This document shows positions 9,201 to 18,024 of a stretch of DNA of 64,000 nt, piece by piece (within the stretch, counting starts at the first letter, position 1; every line of letters starts with the position of its first letter). A model generated the notes under the pieces. The model was not told the origin of the DNA and did not search any database. It saw only the letters and a list, made by a program, of their open reading frames with translations. The DNA is from Endozoicomonas sp965261315 (lineage in GTDB: Bacteria; Pseudomonadota; Gammaproteobacteria; Pseudomonadales; Endozoicomonadaceae), in contig CBDHDM010000090.1 in the NCBI GenBank assembly GCA_965261315.1, positions 1 to 64,000 of the forward strand, read 5' to 3'. Position numbers and translations under genes: made by a program.

Positions 9201-10652
9201 ATGTCGCAGTCGTTTAATATTCTTAAACAGCCCAAGCCCTTTTATTTGATCTTCTTTATCGAGCTGTGGGAGCGCTTTGGTTATTACGGGCTTCAGGCTC
9301 TGCTGTCGATCTATCTCGTGCGCCAACTGGGCATGGAAGACGACGATGCTTTTATTACTTTCGGTGCTTTCAGTGCCCTGGTGTTTGGGTTTGTTTCTAT
9401 TGGAGGCTTTGTAGGCGATAACCTGTTCGGAACCAAGCGAACCATGGTGCTGGGCGCATTGGTGATGATGATTGGTTATCTGGTGATGGCTCTGGCTGGC
9501 CATGATCAGACGGTTGTTTATATTGCACTGGGCTGTATTGCGGTTGGGAATGGTCTGTTCAAGGCAAACCCTTCCAGTCTTCTGGCAAAATGCTATGAAG
9601 ATGGTGATAACCGGTTGGATGGTGCGTTCACACTGTACTATATGTCCATCAATATCGGTTCTTTCCTATCAATGACTTTAGTCCCATACATTGCAGAATA
9701 CTTTGGTTGGGGTACTGGGTTTATGGCCAGTGCGATCGGGTTGTTGGTGGCAGTGAGTAACTATTTCTTTATGCGCCACTGGGTCAGGGACCTCGGCTCA
9801 GAGCCTGACTTCAGACCGGTTCTATTGAAAACAAGAGTACTGCTCTATCTTGGTGTCATTCTCGCCTGCGGTGTTAGTGCCTGGATTTTGCATTATCTGT
9901 TACTGGCCAATATCTTACTGGCCCTGGTAAGTAGTGGTGCACTGCTGATGTTTGTAAAGGAGATTATTCGGGCAGAGGGGGGGGAGCGACGGAAAATGGT
10001 AGTGGTATTGATTTTGATGCTGGAAGCCGTTGTTTTCTTCGTTATGTATATGCAGATGCCCACCTCTCTCAACTTTTTTGCCATCAATAATGTTGATCCG
10101 GTTGTTCTGGGTATCACAATCAATCCTGTTACCTTTCAATCACTGAACCCATTCTGGATTATGATTGCCAGCCCTGTCATGGCCTGGTTTTATAACCGAA
10201 CTGAGCGAAATGGCGGTGGTCCCAGTATGCCCCTCAAGTTTGCTCTGGGTATGCTGTTTACTTCGGTCAGTTTTCTGGTATTGCCTCTGGCTGCACACTG
10301 TGCGAATCAGCAGGGAATGGTTTCTCCTGGCTGGATGGTTTTAAGTTATTTTTTTCAGGCTATTGGTGAATTGCTGATCAGTGGTTTAGGGCTGGCAATG
10401 GTGGCTCAACTGGTACCCGAACGTCTTCACGGCTTTATTATGGGGATCTGGTTTTTAACCAGCTCTGCTGCATCCGTTATAGCAGGCTATGTGGCCGGTC
10501 TTACCGCCCTTGAAATTGATGATCTCTCTTCCGCGATGGATACTCTGCCCGTCTATAGCCAGTTCTTTGCCGATATGGGGCTATTTTCTCTGGCTGTATC
10601 TGTTTGTATGTTGCTTTCGGCGCATTGGTTAAACCGGATGATAACGGATTAA
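9201..10652 (+). CDS. Proton-dependent oligopeptide transporter (POT/PTR family, Dtp-like)
   Basis: A 483-residue, roughly 12-14 helix major-facilitator protein that imports di- and tripeptides with protons across the inner membrane. The family signature ELWERFGYYGLQ (residues 21-32) carries the ExxERF proton-coupling motif. FVGDNLFGTKRTMVLGALV is the loop 2-3 motif, and FTLYYMSINIGSF the PTR2 signature. Late in the protein SYFFQAIGELLISGLGLAM and FIMGIWFLTSSAAS complete the fold. Length and features match E. coli DtpA-DtpD but I cannot say which paralogue. It stands alone after the ppc terminator with its own leader. With the gsi-like importer at 49-54 kb it gives the organism two independent peptide-uptake routes. 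Confidence 0.92.
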   Translation: MSQSFNILKQPKPFYLIFFIELWERFGYYGLQALLSIYLVRQLGMEDDDAFITFGAFSALVFGFVSIGGFVGDNLFGTKRTMVLGALVMMIGYLVMALAGHDQTVVYIALGCIAVGNGLFKANPSSLLAKCYEDGDNRLDGAFTLYYMSINIGSFLSMTLVPYIAEYFGWGTGFMASAIGLLVAVSNYFFMRHWVRDLGSEPDFRPVLLKTRVLLYLGVILACGVSAWILHYLLLANILLALVSSGALLMFVKEIIRAEGGERRKMVVVLILMLEAVVFFVMYMQMPTSLNFFAINNVDPVVLGITINPVTFQSLNPFWIMIASPVMAWFYNRTERNGGGPSMPLKFALGMLFTSVSFLVLPLAAHCANQQGMVSPGWMVLSYFFQAIGELLISGLGLAMVAQLVPERLHGFIMGIWFLTSSAASVIAGYVAGLTALEIDDLSSAMDTLPVYSQFFADMGLFSLAVSVCMLLSAHWLNRMITD

Positions 10653-10739
10653 CAGCACGCTTCAGGAGTGTGTCGGTCTTTACCATGGCGAAAATGAGCT
10701 ACTCTGGGAGGGTCGTAATGTATTGTGAGGTTAATGCTT

Positions 10740-10973
10740 ATGCCGTTTGTTTCTGTGAAGACGGTCAAGGGGCTGTTTAATGAAATCCAGAAGCAGGAAG
10801 TGATGGATGGCATTTCTGATCTGCTAGTGAAAGTCGCTGCAGGTGGTGAAGATCGTTTTCAGCAGGCGGTCTGGGTAGTTATAGAAGAACAGGAGCCCGG
10901 AAACTGGAGTCTTGGGGATAATAGTCCGGAGTTGGAGGCGTCAAGGCAAAAGCGTGGTACCGGAAAGTCCTGA
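10740..10973 (+). CDS. 4-oxalocrotonate tautomerase-like small protein
   Basis: Tautomerase-superfamily protein of 77 residues. Start set at 10740 so that the mature protein begins with Pro after Met removal (MPFVSVKTVKGLFNE). The N-terminal Pro is the catalytic base in this family. GAGG lies about nine bases upstream; the longer in-frame start at 10725 would bury the Pro. The pattern PFVSVKT, a helix NEIQKQEVMDGISDLLVKV, and the VWVVIEEQEPGNWSLG strand match 4-oxalocrotonate tautomerase/DmpI relatives. The C-terminal tail after residue 62 is longer and polar. No aromatic-degradation genes are near, so the substrate is unknown. Confidence 0.78.
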   Translation: MPFVSVKTVKGLFNEIQKQEVMDGISDLLVKVAAGGEDRFQQAVWVVIEEQEPGNWSLGDNSPELEASRQKRGTGKS

Positions 10974-11061
10974 AATTGGTGGTGATGATGCTGTTGTCGA
11001 TTACAAGGTGTGATTGGCAGTCAGCATCTTTGCTGTTTATTCACCTTACAGGTAACTCCCC

Positions 11062-11217
11062 GTGGTGGCATTGTTGTTCCTGCTCTATTTTTCTGCAGCC
11101 ATTGCTCTATTAAGAAATGCGTTAAAATTTGGACTGGGTGTTTATTTTATTGCTTTTTGTTTATCCCTCTACTGGTTTCACTTTCACGCCACATCGGCGT
11201 TACGAATTCTTTTATAA
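11062..11217 (+). CDS. Possible small membrane protein, about 51 residues
   Basis: A GTG-started frame, VVALLFLLYFSAAIALLRN onward, continuing with KFGLGVYFIAFCLSLYW and ending HATSALRILL. It predicts two transmembrane helices separated by a short basic loop, and a terminal FHFHATSAL motif. This resembles the small DUF5993-like proteins of other Gammaproteobacteria, but the match is from memory and weak. A second frame (11010-11327) overlaps it. I prefer this one because its composition is clearly membrane-like. No strong ribosome-binding site. Confidence 0.35.
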   Translation: MVALLFLLYFSAAIALLRNALKFGLGVYFIAFCLSLYWFHFHATSALRILL

Positions 11218-11569
11218 CTGCTCTCCTGGTTATTCTGGTTAATATGGGATCTGCGTTTATAGAGTGTGGATTTTGGGTTTGTGATGATAACCCTGAGAGA
11301 TATAAGTTGCTTTTACCTGCCAGGTAAGGTCTGTTTTTAAAGTGAAAATAAATAAAAAATCTAATCCGACTCGATTTTTTTGCTGAAAGGATCACCAATT
11401 TGGCGGTTTCTTCGGTCTTTACCTTGCCTTTGTCGATCAATCTGTAGATTATCTCTCCTGCAATAATTAATAAAAACAGCCTTGAGCAGAAAGTACTGTG
11501 TGTTGTTAAGCAGACAAGTTTTGCCGTACCTCTACAGTGCTTTCGCATAAAAAGAAGGGAAAACAGCTC
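11218..11569. other. Intergenic stretch upstream of the binding-protein gene
   Basis: About 350 bases, A/T-rich in the middle. I see no conserved coding frame, no terminator and no clear repeat. The last 30 bases hold the Shine-Dalgarno AAGGGA of the following gene. Promoter presumably lies here. Confidence 0.5.
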
Positions 11570-12367
11570 ATGAAGTGGTTGACAACATTCCTGTGTGCAA
11601 TGTCACTTTCAGTCAGTGGTCTGGCTCTGGCAGCAAATTTGGCAGAAGATATAGCGGCCACGATTAAACGTAAAACCCTCACCTTTGCTGCTCCCATGTG
11701 GGATGGTTATACCCATAAAGATGGCTCTGGCCTCTACTGGGAAATCCTGAACGAAGTCTATGCCCCCCTCGGATTTAAACTTCGACTGAAGAATCTGCCG
11801 TGGAACCGCAGCATGAAGCTGATGACCGAGTATCGCGCGGTGGATGGCGTGCCCGGTGAAGGATTGAACTCAGATTATGAGAATTTGACCTTTAGCAAAT
11901 ACCCGTTGGAACCGGAATATCTGGCAATTGCTTATCAGGAGGGGATGGTCAAATCATTTGATCAGTGGCCTGACCTCACAGGTAAGGTTGTGGGTATGAG
12001 AAAGGGCTACAAGCTGATTCCTGAAGGTGAAAAATACGGTGATTTTGAGGTCAAAGAATTTATCAATATGAAAAAAGGTATGGCCTTGCTGGAGATTGGT
12101 GATATCGATGTTCTTGTTGATGAGCTGGCTGAAATAGCAGCGGTGGCAGAGAGGGAAGAGATTGACCTCGAGCAGTTTGAAGTCACCGAGTTTGTTACCG
12201 GTGACTATTACTATATGGTATACGGCGATGGTCATATGAGTCGCCCGCTGGCCGATATTTTTAATGCCCGGATTGAAGCTCTGGCTAAAAAGGGTCGCCT
12301 GCAGGCCTTATATGACGAGTGGGAAGTGGATATGCCTGAACCATTGGTTGGGTTGGCCAGTCAGTAA
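11570..12367 (+). CDS. Periplasmic solute-binding protein, family 3 (amino-acid-type)
   Basis: A 265-residue exported protein of the bacterial extracellular solute-binding family 3 fold. Start at 11570 (MKWLTTFLCAM) rather than 11537: AAGGGA lies nine to ten bases upstream and it begins a clean signal peptide (Lys, hydrophobic core, LALAAN cleavage site around residues 19-24). The mature part shows LYWEILNEVYAPLGFKLRL and LPWNRSMKLM (lobe 1), FSKYPLEPEYLAIAY (hinge) and LTGKVVGMRKGYK (lobe 2). No permease or ATPase gene is near, so it either serves a distant transporter or acts as a stand-alone sensor-type binding protein. Ligand unknown. Confidence 0.85.
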   Translation: MKWLTTFLCAMSLSVSGLALAANLAEDIAATIKRKTLTFAAPMWDGYTHKDGSGLYWEILNEVYAPLGFKLRLKNLPWNRSMKLMTEYRAVDGVPGEGLNSDYENLTFSKYPLEPEYLAIAYQEGMVKSFDQWPDLTGKVVGMRKGYKLIPEGEKYGDFEVKEFINMKKGMALLEIGDIDVLVDELAEIAAVAEREEIDLEQFEVTEFVTGDYYYMVYGDGHMSRPLADIFNARIEALAKKGRLQALYDEWEVDMPEPLVGLASQ

Positions 12368-12473
12368 CCCGGGAAGGAAGTAACTATTATCGTTTGACAT
12401 AGTAGTTCCCTTGCTCATTACCCTGCTATAAGATGCGAAAAATAAAAGATAATAAGCATGTAATGGAGTGATT

Positions 12474-13595
12474 GTGCCGGAAGTAGTGATCAGTGGAACC
12501 GGGTTATATACCCCACCGGGGGCCATCAGTAATGATGAGCTGGTCAATGCATTCAATGCCTGGGTCGACCAGGAGAATGAAAAAAACAAAGAGGCCATTG
12601 CTTCCGGTGAACTGGAGCCATTGGCTGGAAGTAGCAGCGAGTTTATTGAAAAAGCATCCGGAATCGTCAACCGATACGTGGTTAACCGTGAAGGAGTTCT
12701 TGACCCGCAAAGAATGGTGCCGCTGATTCCGGAACGTACCAATGAAGATATCTCCGTACAGTGTGAAATGGCACTTCATGCCGCCAGAGGTGCGCTTGCC
12801 CAGGCGCAGGTAGATCCTTCTCAGGTGGATATGATTATCGTTGCCTGTTCCAACATGCAGCGTCCTTATCCGGCGATTGCCGTTGAAATTCAGCAGTTTC
12901 TGGGTGGTGGTGGCTACGGTTACGATATGAATGTCGCCTGCTCTTCGGCCACGTTTGGCATCAAGTCTGCCGTAGATGCCATTCGCAGTGGCTCTGCAAA
13001 ACGGGTTTTGATGGTGAACCCGGAAATTTGTTCAGGTCATTTGAACTTCCGGGATCGGGACAGTCACTTTATCTTTGGTGATGCCTGTACTGCTGTATTG
13101 CTTGAGCGAGAAGATATTGCCCGGCGTAAAGATGGTTATAGAGTGTTGGGCTGTCATCTCTGGACACAGTTCTCTAATAATATTCGTAACAACTTCGGTT
13201 TTTTAAACCGGGCTGATGAAAAGGGTGTGGGCAAAACAGACAAGCTGTTTGTCCAGAATGGACGAAAGGTCTTCAAAGAGGTTTGTCCGCAGGTAGCTAA
13301 ACATATCTCTGAGCATTTGGAGTCTCTGGACATTTCGCCTGATGATTTGAGCCGGTTATGGTTGCATCAGGCAAATTTGAGCATGAACCAGCTGGTGGCT
13401 CGCAAGCTTCTGGGGCGTGAAGCAACTGCTCAGGAAGCACCGGTTATTCTAAATGAGTACGCAAATACCAGTTCTGCGGGGTCCATTATTGCGTTTCATA
13501 AACACTCGATAGACCTTAGTTCCGGTGATAAAGGCGTTATCTGCTCATTTGGAGCAGGCTATTCCATCGGTAGTGTGATCGTTGAAAAACAGTAA
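12474..13595 (+). CDS. 3-oxoacyl-ACP synthase III-type condensing enzyme (FabH-like)
   Basis: Thiolase-fold KASIII enzyme, 373 residues. The catalytic triad is visible: Cys156 in NVACSSATFG, His298 in WLHQANLSMN, Asn331 in EYANTSSAG. Start set at GTG 12474 (MPEVVISGTGLY) because GGAG ends six bases before it and abuts the alternative GTG 12468. The protein is longer than E. coli FabH (317), with an insertion at residues 25-65 (NAFNAWVDQENEKN and onward). This matches the long FabH-like proteins of Pseudomonas (PA3286 type) that prime fatty-acid synthesis with medium-chain acyl-CoA. That subgroup is an inference; the fold and triad are certain. It stands alone between a binding protein and adk. 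Confidence 0.85.
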   Translation: MPEVVISGTGLYTPPGAISNDELVNAFNAWVDQENEKNKEAIASGELEPLAGSSSEFIEKASGIVNRYVVNREGVLDPQRMVPLIPERTNEDISVQCEMALHAARGALAQAQVDPSQVDMIIVACSNMQRPYPAIAVEIQQFLGGGGYGYDMNVACSSATFGIKSAVDAIRSGSAKRVLMVNPEICSGHLNFRDRDSHFIFGDACTAVLLEREDIARRKDGYRVLGCHLWTQFSNNIRNNFGFLNRADEKGVGKTDKLFVQNGRKVFKEVCPQVAKHISEHLESLDISPDDLSRLWLHQANLSMNQLVARKLLGREATAQEAPVILNEYANTSSAGSIIAFHKHSIDLSSGDKGVICSFGAGYSIGSVIVEKQ

Positions 13596-13775
13596 TTTCC
13601 AAAAAATGGGTAGAGTGCCTACACACCGGTGAAAAGTCCAAACTTGTCACCGGGCGTCTGGCTGTATATGCTTGTCGGCTTTTTAAAACTACGTCAAATT
13701 ATTCTAGGCCAGACGATGTCTCTATAAAACGATCTCTTTCTGCAGAGAACGGATGGCTGGCAACAGGAGCTTTTC

Positions 13776-14426
13776 ATGCGCGTTATTCTGCTGGGTGCAC
13801 CGGGCGCCGGTAAAGGGACTCAGGCCCAATTTATCATGGAAGAGTACGGTATCCCTCAGATCTCTACCGGGGACATGCTGCGGGCTGCCATCAAAAACGG
13901 CACTGAGCTGGGTAAAAAGGTCAAGGCAGTGATGGATTCCGGGTCTCTGGTTTCTGATGACATCATTATTGCCCTGGTGAAAGAGCGCATTGCTGAAAAC
14001 GATTGCGGTAATGGTTTTCTGTTCGATGGCTTCCCTCGCACGATTCCTCAGGCAGAAGCACTGCGTGATGCTGGCGTTGCCATTGACCATATTGTCGAAA
14101 TCGCTGTTGAAGATGAAGAGATCGTCAAGCGTATGAGTGGTCGTCGTGTTCACTCTGAAAGTGGCCGTACTTATCATGTTGTCTTCAATCCACCTAAAGA
14201 AGAAGGTAAGGATGATGTGACCGGTGAACCACTGGTTCAGCGTGCTGATGATGAAGAAGAGACGGTTCGCAAGCGTCTGGGCGTTTACCATGATCAGACT
14301 ACACCACTGGTTGCGTTCTATCAGGAGCTGGGTGGTGATACCCGGTACAGCCGCATCAAAGGTGTGGGCTCTGTGGCTGATATCAAACAGCAGGTATTAG
14401 ACGCGCTGAAGCCAGTTGCTGCCTGA
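13776..14426 (+). CDS. adk: Adenylate kinase
   Basis: Cytoplasmic enzyme for ATP + AMP = 2 ADP. 216 residues, standard bacterial long form. P-loop GAPGAGKGTQ (residues 7-16), AMP-binding STGDMLRAAI and GFPRT, and an LID domain GRRVHSESGRTYHVVFNPP. The LID positions carry Ser/His/Thr instead of the four zinc cysteines, as in E. coli. CAGGAG lies six bases before the ATG. The ppc ... adk - tsaB order is also familiar from Pseudomonas, though other genes are interposed here. It ends at a good intrinsic terminator. Confidence 0.97.
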   Translation: MRVILLGAPGAGKGTQAQFIMEEYGIPQISTGDMLRAAIKNGTELGKKVKAVMDSGSLVSDDIIIALVKERIAENDCGNGFLFDGFPRTIPQAEALRDAGVAIDHIVEIAVEDEEIVKRMSGRRVHSESGRTYHVVFNPPKEEGKDDVTGEPLVQRADDEEETVRKRLGVYHDQTTPLVAFYQELGGDTRYSRIKGVGSVADIKQQVLDALKPVAA

Positions 14427-14452
14427 GTTTTGCTGTTTGCAAACTGAGAATT

Positions 14453-14486
14453 AAAGTCGGGGTGTGAAAGCATCGCCGACTTTTTT
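14453..14486 (+). terminator. Rho-independent terminator after adk
   Basis: AAAGTCGG (14453-14460) pairs with CCGACTTT (14475-14482), with a small loop and six T at 14481-14486. It lies 27 bases after the adk stop. Confidence 0.88.
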
Positions 14487-14584
14487 GTAATAAATGAAAA
14501 TGCGGTTGAAATAATCAGACTGTATTTTCACAATGCTGTTCATTTCCTGAATCGATAACTCTCCATAGAGCTGATGACTTCCCC

Positions 14585-15265
14585 ATGAAACTGCTTGCTC
14601 TTGATACGGCGACGGAAGCCTGTTCCGTTGCGCTTAACCTTGATGGCGATGTCATTGAACGTTTTGAGCTGTCTCCCCGTCGGCACAGTCGTGATCTGCT
14701 GCCCATGGTGGAAGCCATTCTGGCCCAGGCCGGCTTAAGCCTGAGTCAGCTGGATGCGCTGGCTTTTGGCCGTGGTCCTGGAGCCTTTACCGGTCTTAGG
14801 GTGGCCACTGCCATGGTTCAGGGGCTGGCTTTTGCCGTGGATTTGCCGGTTATTCCGGTATCAACGCTGGCTGCTCTGGCTCAACAGGGGCTTAGAGAGC
14901 ATCAGGCATCACGGGTACTCAGTGCTATTGATGCACGAATGGATGAGGTCTACTGGGGGGCGTTTTCTGAATCTGATGGCCTGATGGTGCCGGTTGCCAG
15001 TGAAATGGTGGCGGCTCCGGAAAATGTCACAGTCCCTTCTGTTGATGGGCATTGGTTTGGGATGGGAACTGGTTGGGCCTTCCAGAATCGTATGTCTGCA
15101 ACGGTGATGGACTGTCATGTTGAGGTCTGGCCCCACGCCCGGGATGTAGCTCTGCTGGCTGCAGCCGACTTTAAACAGGGTAAAGGGCTGCCTGCGGAGC
15201 AGGCTATGCCGGTTTATCTTCGTGATAAGGTGGCTCTGAAAAAATCAGAACGTAAGCAGGCTTGA
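14585..15265 (+). CDS. tsaB: tRNA threonylcarbamoyladenosine biosynthesis protein TsaB
   Basis: TsaB (YeaZ) is the partner of TsaD and TsaE in making t6A37 in ANN-decoding tRNAs; essential in most bacteria. 226 residues of the ASKHA fold: LALDTATEACSVAL at the N-terminus, SPRRHSRDLLPMVEAIL, and the signature FGRGPGAFTGLRVA (residues 61-74). It has no metal-binding HxxxH, as expected for TsaB rather than TsaD. It follows adk after a terminator and so has its own promoter in the 160-base spacer; uppP follows 88 bases on. Complete, no damage. Confidence 0.95.
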   Translation: MKLLALDTATEACSVALNLDGDVIERFELSPRRHSRDLLPMVEAILAQAGLSLSQLDALAFGRGPGAFTGLRVATAMVQGLAFAVDLPVIPVSTLAALAQQGLREHQASRVLSAIDARMDEVYWGAFSESDGLMVPVASEMVAAPENVTVPSVDGHWFGMGTGWAFQNRMSATVMDCHVEVWPHARDVALLAAADFKQGKGLPAEQAMPVYLRDKVALKKSERKQA

Positions 15266-15353
15266 GCTGAAGGACGGCTTAACCGAAACCATGGAAATGC
15301 TTGTAGAGCCAGAAATAGCGGCATTTTCAGAATAAACAACAGGATAAATCGTT

Positions 15354-16157
15354 ATGGATACCTTGCAGACCATTGTTCTGGCGCTAATCCAGGGCATTAC
15401 TGAATTTCTACCCATTTCCAGCTCTGGTCATTTGATATTGCCAGCACAACTGCTCGGCTGGACGGATCAGGGGCTGGCGTTTGATGTGGCGGTTCATATG
15501 GGTACGCTGGCCGCTGTCATCGCTTATTTCTGGAAAGACCTGTTTGCCATTGCCAGAGACTGGCTTGGCTTTCTCGCAGGCAAAGGGTCCACGTTTAACA
15601 GTCGCCTTGGCTGGTATCTGATATTTGCAACCCTGCCCGCTGTGGTGTTTGGTCTCGCGCTGAAAACGATGGGGCTGGATGAGGCGATGCGTACGGTGGC
15701 TGTTATTTCTGGTACTACGCTGATTTTTGGGGCGTTGCTGGGGTGGGCTGACCTGAAGGGTAAGCGTATTCAGCCTCTGGAGCAGGTAACGTTTAAGCAG
15801 GCCATGCTGATTGGTTTTGCCCAGGCTCTGGCCCTGATTCCCGGTACATCGCGCTCAGGTATAACCATGACTGCAGCCCTGATGATGGGCTTCACCCGGG
15901 ATGCCGCCGCCCGCTTTTCATTCCTGTTGTCGATTCCGGTGATTGTGGGGGCGGGTAGCCTGCTGATGCTGGATCTGGTGAAAAGCTCCGTCCCGGTAGA
16001 CTGGGGAACCTTAATGGTTGGAGCGGTGGTATCTGCTATCAGTGCCTGGATCTGTGTTTATTACTTTCTGGCGTTCATTAACCGGATTGGGTTAATGCCA
16101 TTTGTCATTTACCGGATGATTCTTGGGGTGGTGTTACTCTGGTTTGTATTTGTCTGA
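15354..16157 (+). CDS. uppP: Undecaprenyl-diphosphate phosphatase (BacA/UppP)
   Basis: Integral inner-membrane phosphatase that recycles undecaprenyl diphosphate for peptidoglycan synthesis and gives basal bacitracin resistance. 267 residues, about eight helices. Both catalytic repeats are present: QGITEFLPISSSGHLIL (residues 14-30) and ALIPGTSRSGITMT (around residues 160-173). AGGA precedes the ATG. With the PAP2 protein at the left edge, the segment encodes two unrelated potential lipid-phosphate phosphatases. Downstream of it lies a perfect 9-bp hairpin before the convergent hemerythrin gene. Confidence 0.96.
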   Translation: MDTLQTIVLALIQGITEFLPISSSGHLILPAQLLGWTDQGLAFDVAVHMGTLAAVIAYFWKDLFAIARDWLGFLAGKGSTFNSRLGWYLIFATLPAVVFGLALKTMGLDEAMRTVAVISGTTLIFGALLGWADLKGKRIQPLEQVTFKQAMLIGFAQALALIPGTSRSGITMTAALMMGFTRDAAARFSFLLSIPVIVGAGSLLMLDLVKSSVPVDWGTLMVGAVVSAISAWICVYYFLAFINRIGLMPFVIYRMILGVVLLWFVFV

Positions 16158-16173
16158 AGAGAATCTGGCGAAA

Positions 16174-16192
16174 TCGGCTGCAATGCAGCCGA
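16174..16192. terminator. Perfect 9-bp hairpin between convergent genes
   Basis: TCGGCTGCA (16174-16182) and TGCAGCCGA (16184-16192) form a perfect stem around one base, 17 bases after the uppP stop and 24 before the stop of the convergent hemerythrin gene. There is no U-run on either side, so its role as terminator is only plausible. Confidence 0.45.
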
Positions 16193-16215
16193 GGTTCCAT
16201 CGTGGGCATTAAAGG

Positions 16216-16623
16216 TCAGACTTTACTGATTTGATCGTAGGTCTTGTAGAGCACAGCCTCTTCTTTGGCAATCCTTTTGCTCAATGCCTTGATGAGATTA
16301 TTACAATCTTTCTGAAAGTTCTCAGCGGTATTGTCAGTGGACTCATACAAACTGAAAAAAGCCATGACATCCGCTGAAATCTTGTCCATATCCAGTGCAT
16401 AGTCCGTTAAGGTGGACTGTAGGTTCTCATTTTTTTGCGCAGCCTCACGTAACACCGGGTAGAGGTACTGGTCTTCCTTGTTTAAATGGGCCAATAACAG
16501 TTTCTTGGCGGAGAGTATCAAGCCTTTACCCTTCTGACTGGATACTCCCTCTTCCCTTGCTTTCAGCAGTAAATCACTGATCTGTAAATGTTCGCTTTTG
16601 AATTCCTCAACTAACGTAGACAT
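16216..16623 (-). CDS. Hemerythrin-domain protein
   Basis: A 135-residue cytoplasmic four-helix protein. Start at 16623 (MSTLVEEFKSEHLQI) because GGAGGG precedes it; the longer start at 16650 would put that site inside the gene. Metal-ligand-like residues of the HHE cation-binding domain are visible: SEHLQI (helix 1), LLAHLNKEDQYLYPVL (helix 2, HxxxE), LDMDKI (helix 3) and IAKEEAVLYKTYDQI (helix 4). Such proteins bind a di-iron centre and are linked to oxygen, NO or redox sensing or iron storage. Gene stands alone. Which ligands are complete cannot be told without a structure-based alignment. Confidence 0.82.
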   Translation of the reverse strand: MSTLVEEFKSEHLQISDLLLKAREEGVSSQKGKGLILSAKKLLLAHLNKEDQYLYPVLREAAQKNENLQSTLTDYALDMDKISADVMAFFSLYESTDNTAENFQKDCNNLIKALSKRIAKEEAVLYKTYDQISKV

Positions 16624-16689
16624 AGATGCTCCCTCCTTGAGCATAACCATTTATATCATTGTAGATCTGCATTTGCTCCTATGCAGGCG

Positions 16690-18024
16690 CTAACTATTTT
16701 GGGAGACGGGCTCGATATGGGGCTCATCTTCAACCTGCATTCTTTGTCCTGGCAGAATAAGATTGGCCAATACCGTCACAATGGCTCCCAGTGCAATACC
16801 ATTGCCCATAATGGTCTTGAGTGCTGTGGGCAGCTGGCCAACAATTTCAGGTCGATAGGTGACGGCAAGTCCTGCCGCAACCCCCAGGGTGAGCACCATC
16901 GTATTTCTGCGTGAGAACTCAATGGATTTGATGATGCCAATACCGCCTGACAGAATCATACCAAACATGATGAGCCCGGCACCGCCGATCACCGGCTGTG
17001 GTACGCTGGCGATCAAAGCGCCCAGTTTTGGCAGCAGCCCTGCAGCGACCAGAATACCGCCTGCAGCCATCACCACAAAACGGCTGGCAACACCGGTAAC
17101 ACCCACCACGCCAATATTTTGACTGAAAGAGGTGGTGGCTGTGCAGTTAAATACTCCTGCAATAATGCTGTTCAGACCTTCCCAGCGAATACCCGCGCTG
17201 AGTCTTTTGCTGTCCAGATGGGTATTGCAATAATTGGATAGCGCCAGGTAATCACCGGTAGACTCCACCATTGAGACAATATACGCCACACACATGGCAA
17301 TAATGGCACCTGCGTGGAACTCAATACCAAATTGCAAAGGGGTGGGAATGGCAATGATGGCGGCTTCTGACACACTGGACAGGTCTAATCGACCGAGGGT
17401 GAACCAGAGCATGTAGCCGATAATCAAGCCGATGATAATGGCAGCCGCTGAAATAAAACCTTTGCCCCACTGGTTTAAGAACACAACGATGGAGAAAACA
17501 GCCATGCCGACACCAAGATTGACCAGGCTGCCATAATCCTCAGCGCCAGCTCCACCCCCAAGCCAGTCAACGGCGACTGGAAAAATGGTCATCCCAATTA
17601 AACAGACGACGGTGCCCGTAACAACGGGTGGAAAGAGTTTCCTCACCTGCGGCATGATAAAACTGAGGAGAATTTCAAAAATACCGCCAGCAATGGTCGC
17701 ACCAATAACCGCAGCAAAGCCGTATTGAAAACCGATGGAAATGGCAACACCGACAAAAGCAAAGCTGGTACCCTGAATGACCGGTAGCTTTGCGCCCAGG
17801 TTATATCGCCCCATACCCGTTGCCTGAACAATACTGCCCAGGCCAGACATGAGTAGAGACGCATTAACGAGAATAATGGTTTCCTGAACGGAAAAACCAA
17901 GAACGGAGGCAATCACTAATGGAGCGCCGATGATTCCCGGGAGTGCTGATAACAGGTGTTGAAGACCCAGTATCAGACACTTTGCCAGCGGGGGGCGGTC
18001 ATCAAGTTTGTAATATAGCTCCAT
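16690..18024 (-). CDS. NCS2 nucleobase:cation symporter (xanthine/uracil permease family)
   Basis: A 444-residue inner membrane transporter with about 14 helices of the NAT/NCS2 family, importing purines or pyrimidines with H+ or Na+. Start at 18024 (MELYYKLDDRPP): GGAGG lies five to six bases upstream, so the ten residues of the longer frame are dropped. Family motifs: LGLQHLLSALPGIIGAPLV in helix 1, VIQGTSFAFVGV, VESTGDYLALS in TM8 and the signature FSQNIGVVGVTGVASR in TM10. The QNxGxxxxT signature and the VESTGDY acid place it in the family. Purine (urate/xanthine) preference is more likely than uracil by the TM10 pattern but not proven. Confidence 0.88.
   Translation of the reverse strand: MELYYKLDDRPPLAKCLILGLQHLLSALPGIIGAPLVIASVLGFSVQETIILVNASLLMSGLGSIVQATGMGRYNLGAKLPVIQGTSFAFVGVAISIGFQYGFAAVIGATIAGGIFEILLSFIMPQVRKLFPPVVTGTVVCLIGMTIFPVAVDWLGGGAGAEDYGSLVNLGVGMAVFSIVVFLNQWGKGFISAAAIIIGLIIGYMLWFTLGRLDLSSVSEAAIIAIPTPLQFGIEFHAGAIIAMCVAYIVSMVESTGDYLALSNYCNTHLDSKRLSAGIRWEGLNSIIAGVFNCTATTSFSQNIGVVGVTGVASRFVVMAAGGILVAAGLLPKLGALIASVPQPVIGGAGLIMFGMILSGGIGIIKSIEFSRRNTMVLTLGVAAGLAVTYRPEIVGQLPTALKTIMGNGIALGAIVTVLANLILPGQRMQVEDEPHIEPVSQNS

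Noticed and set aside
11010..11327. 105-codon plus-strand frame
   Set aside because: Overlaps a more membrane-like frame at 11062-11217; Cys-rich mixed composition without family match.
13625..13657. Hairpin CCGGTGA/TCACCGG after the KASIII gene
   Set aside because: Stem of seven bases with a long loop and no T-run; too weak to list as terminator.
13722..14291. 189-codon minus-strand frame inside adk
   Set aside because: Antisense shadow of adenylate kinase.
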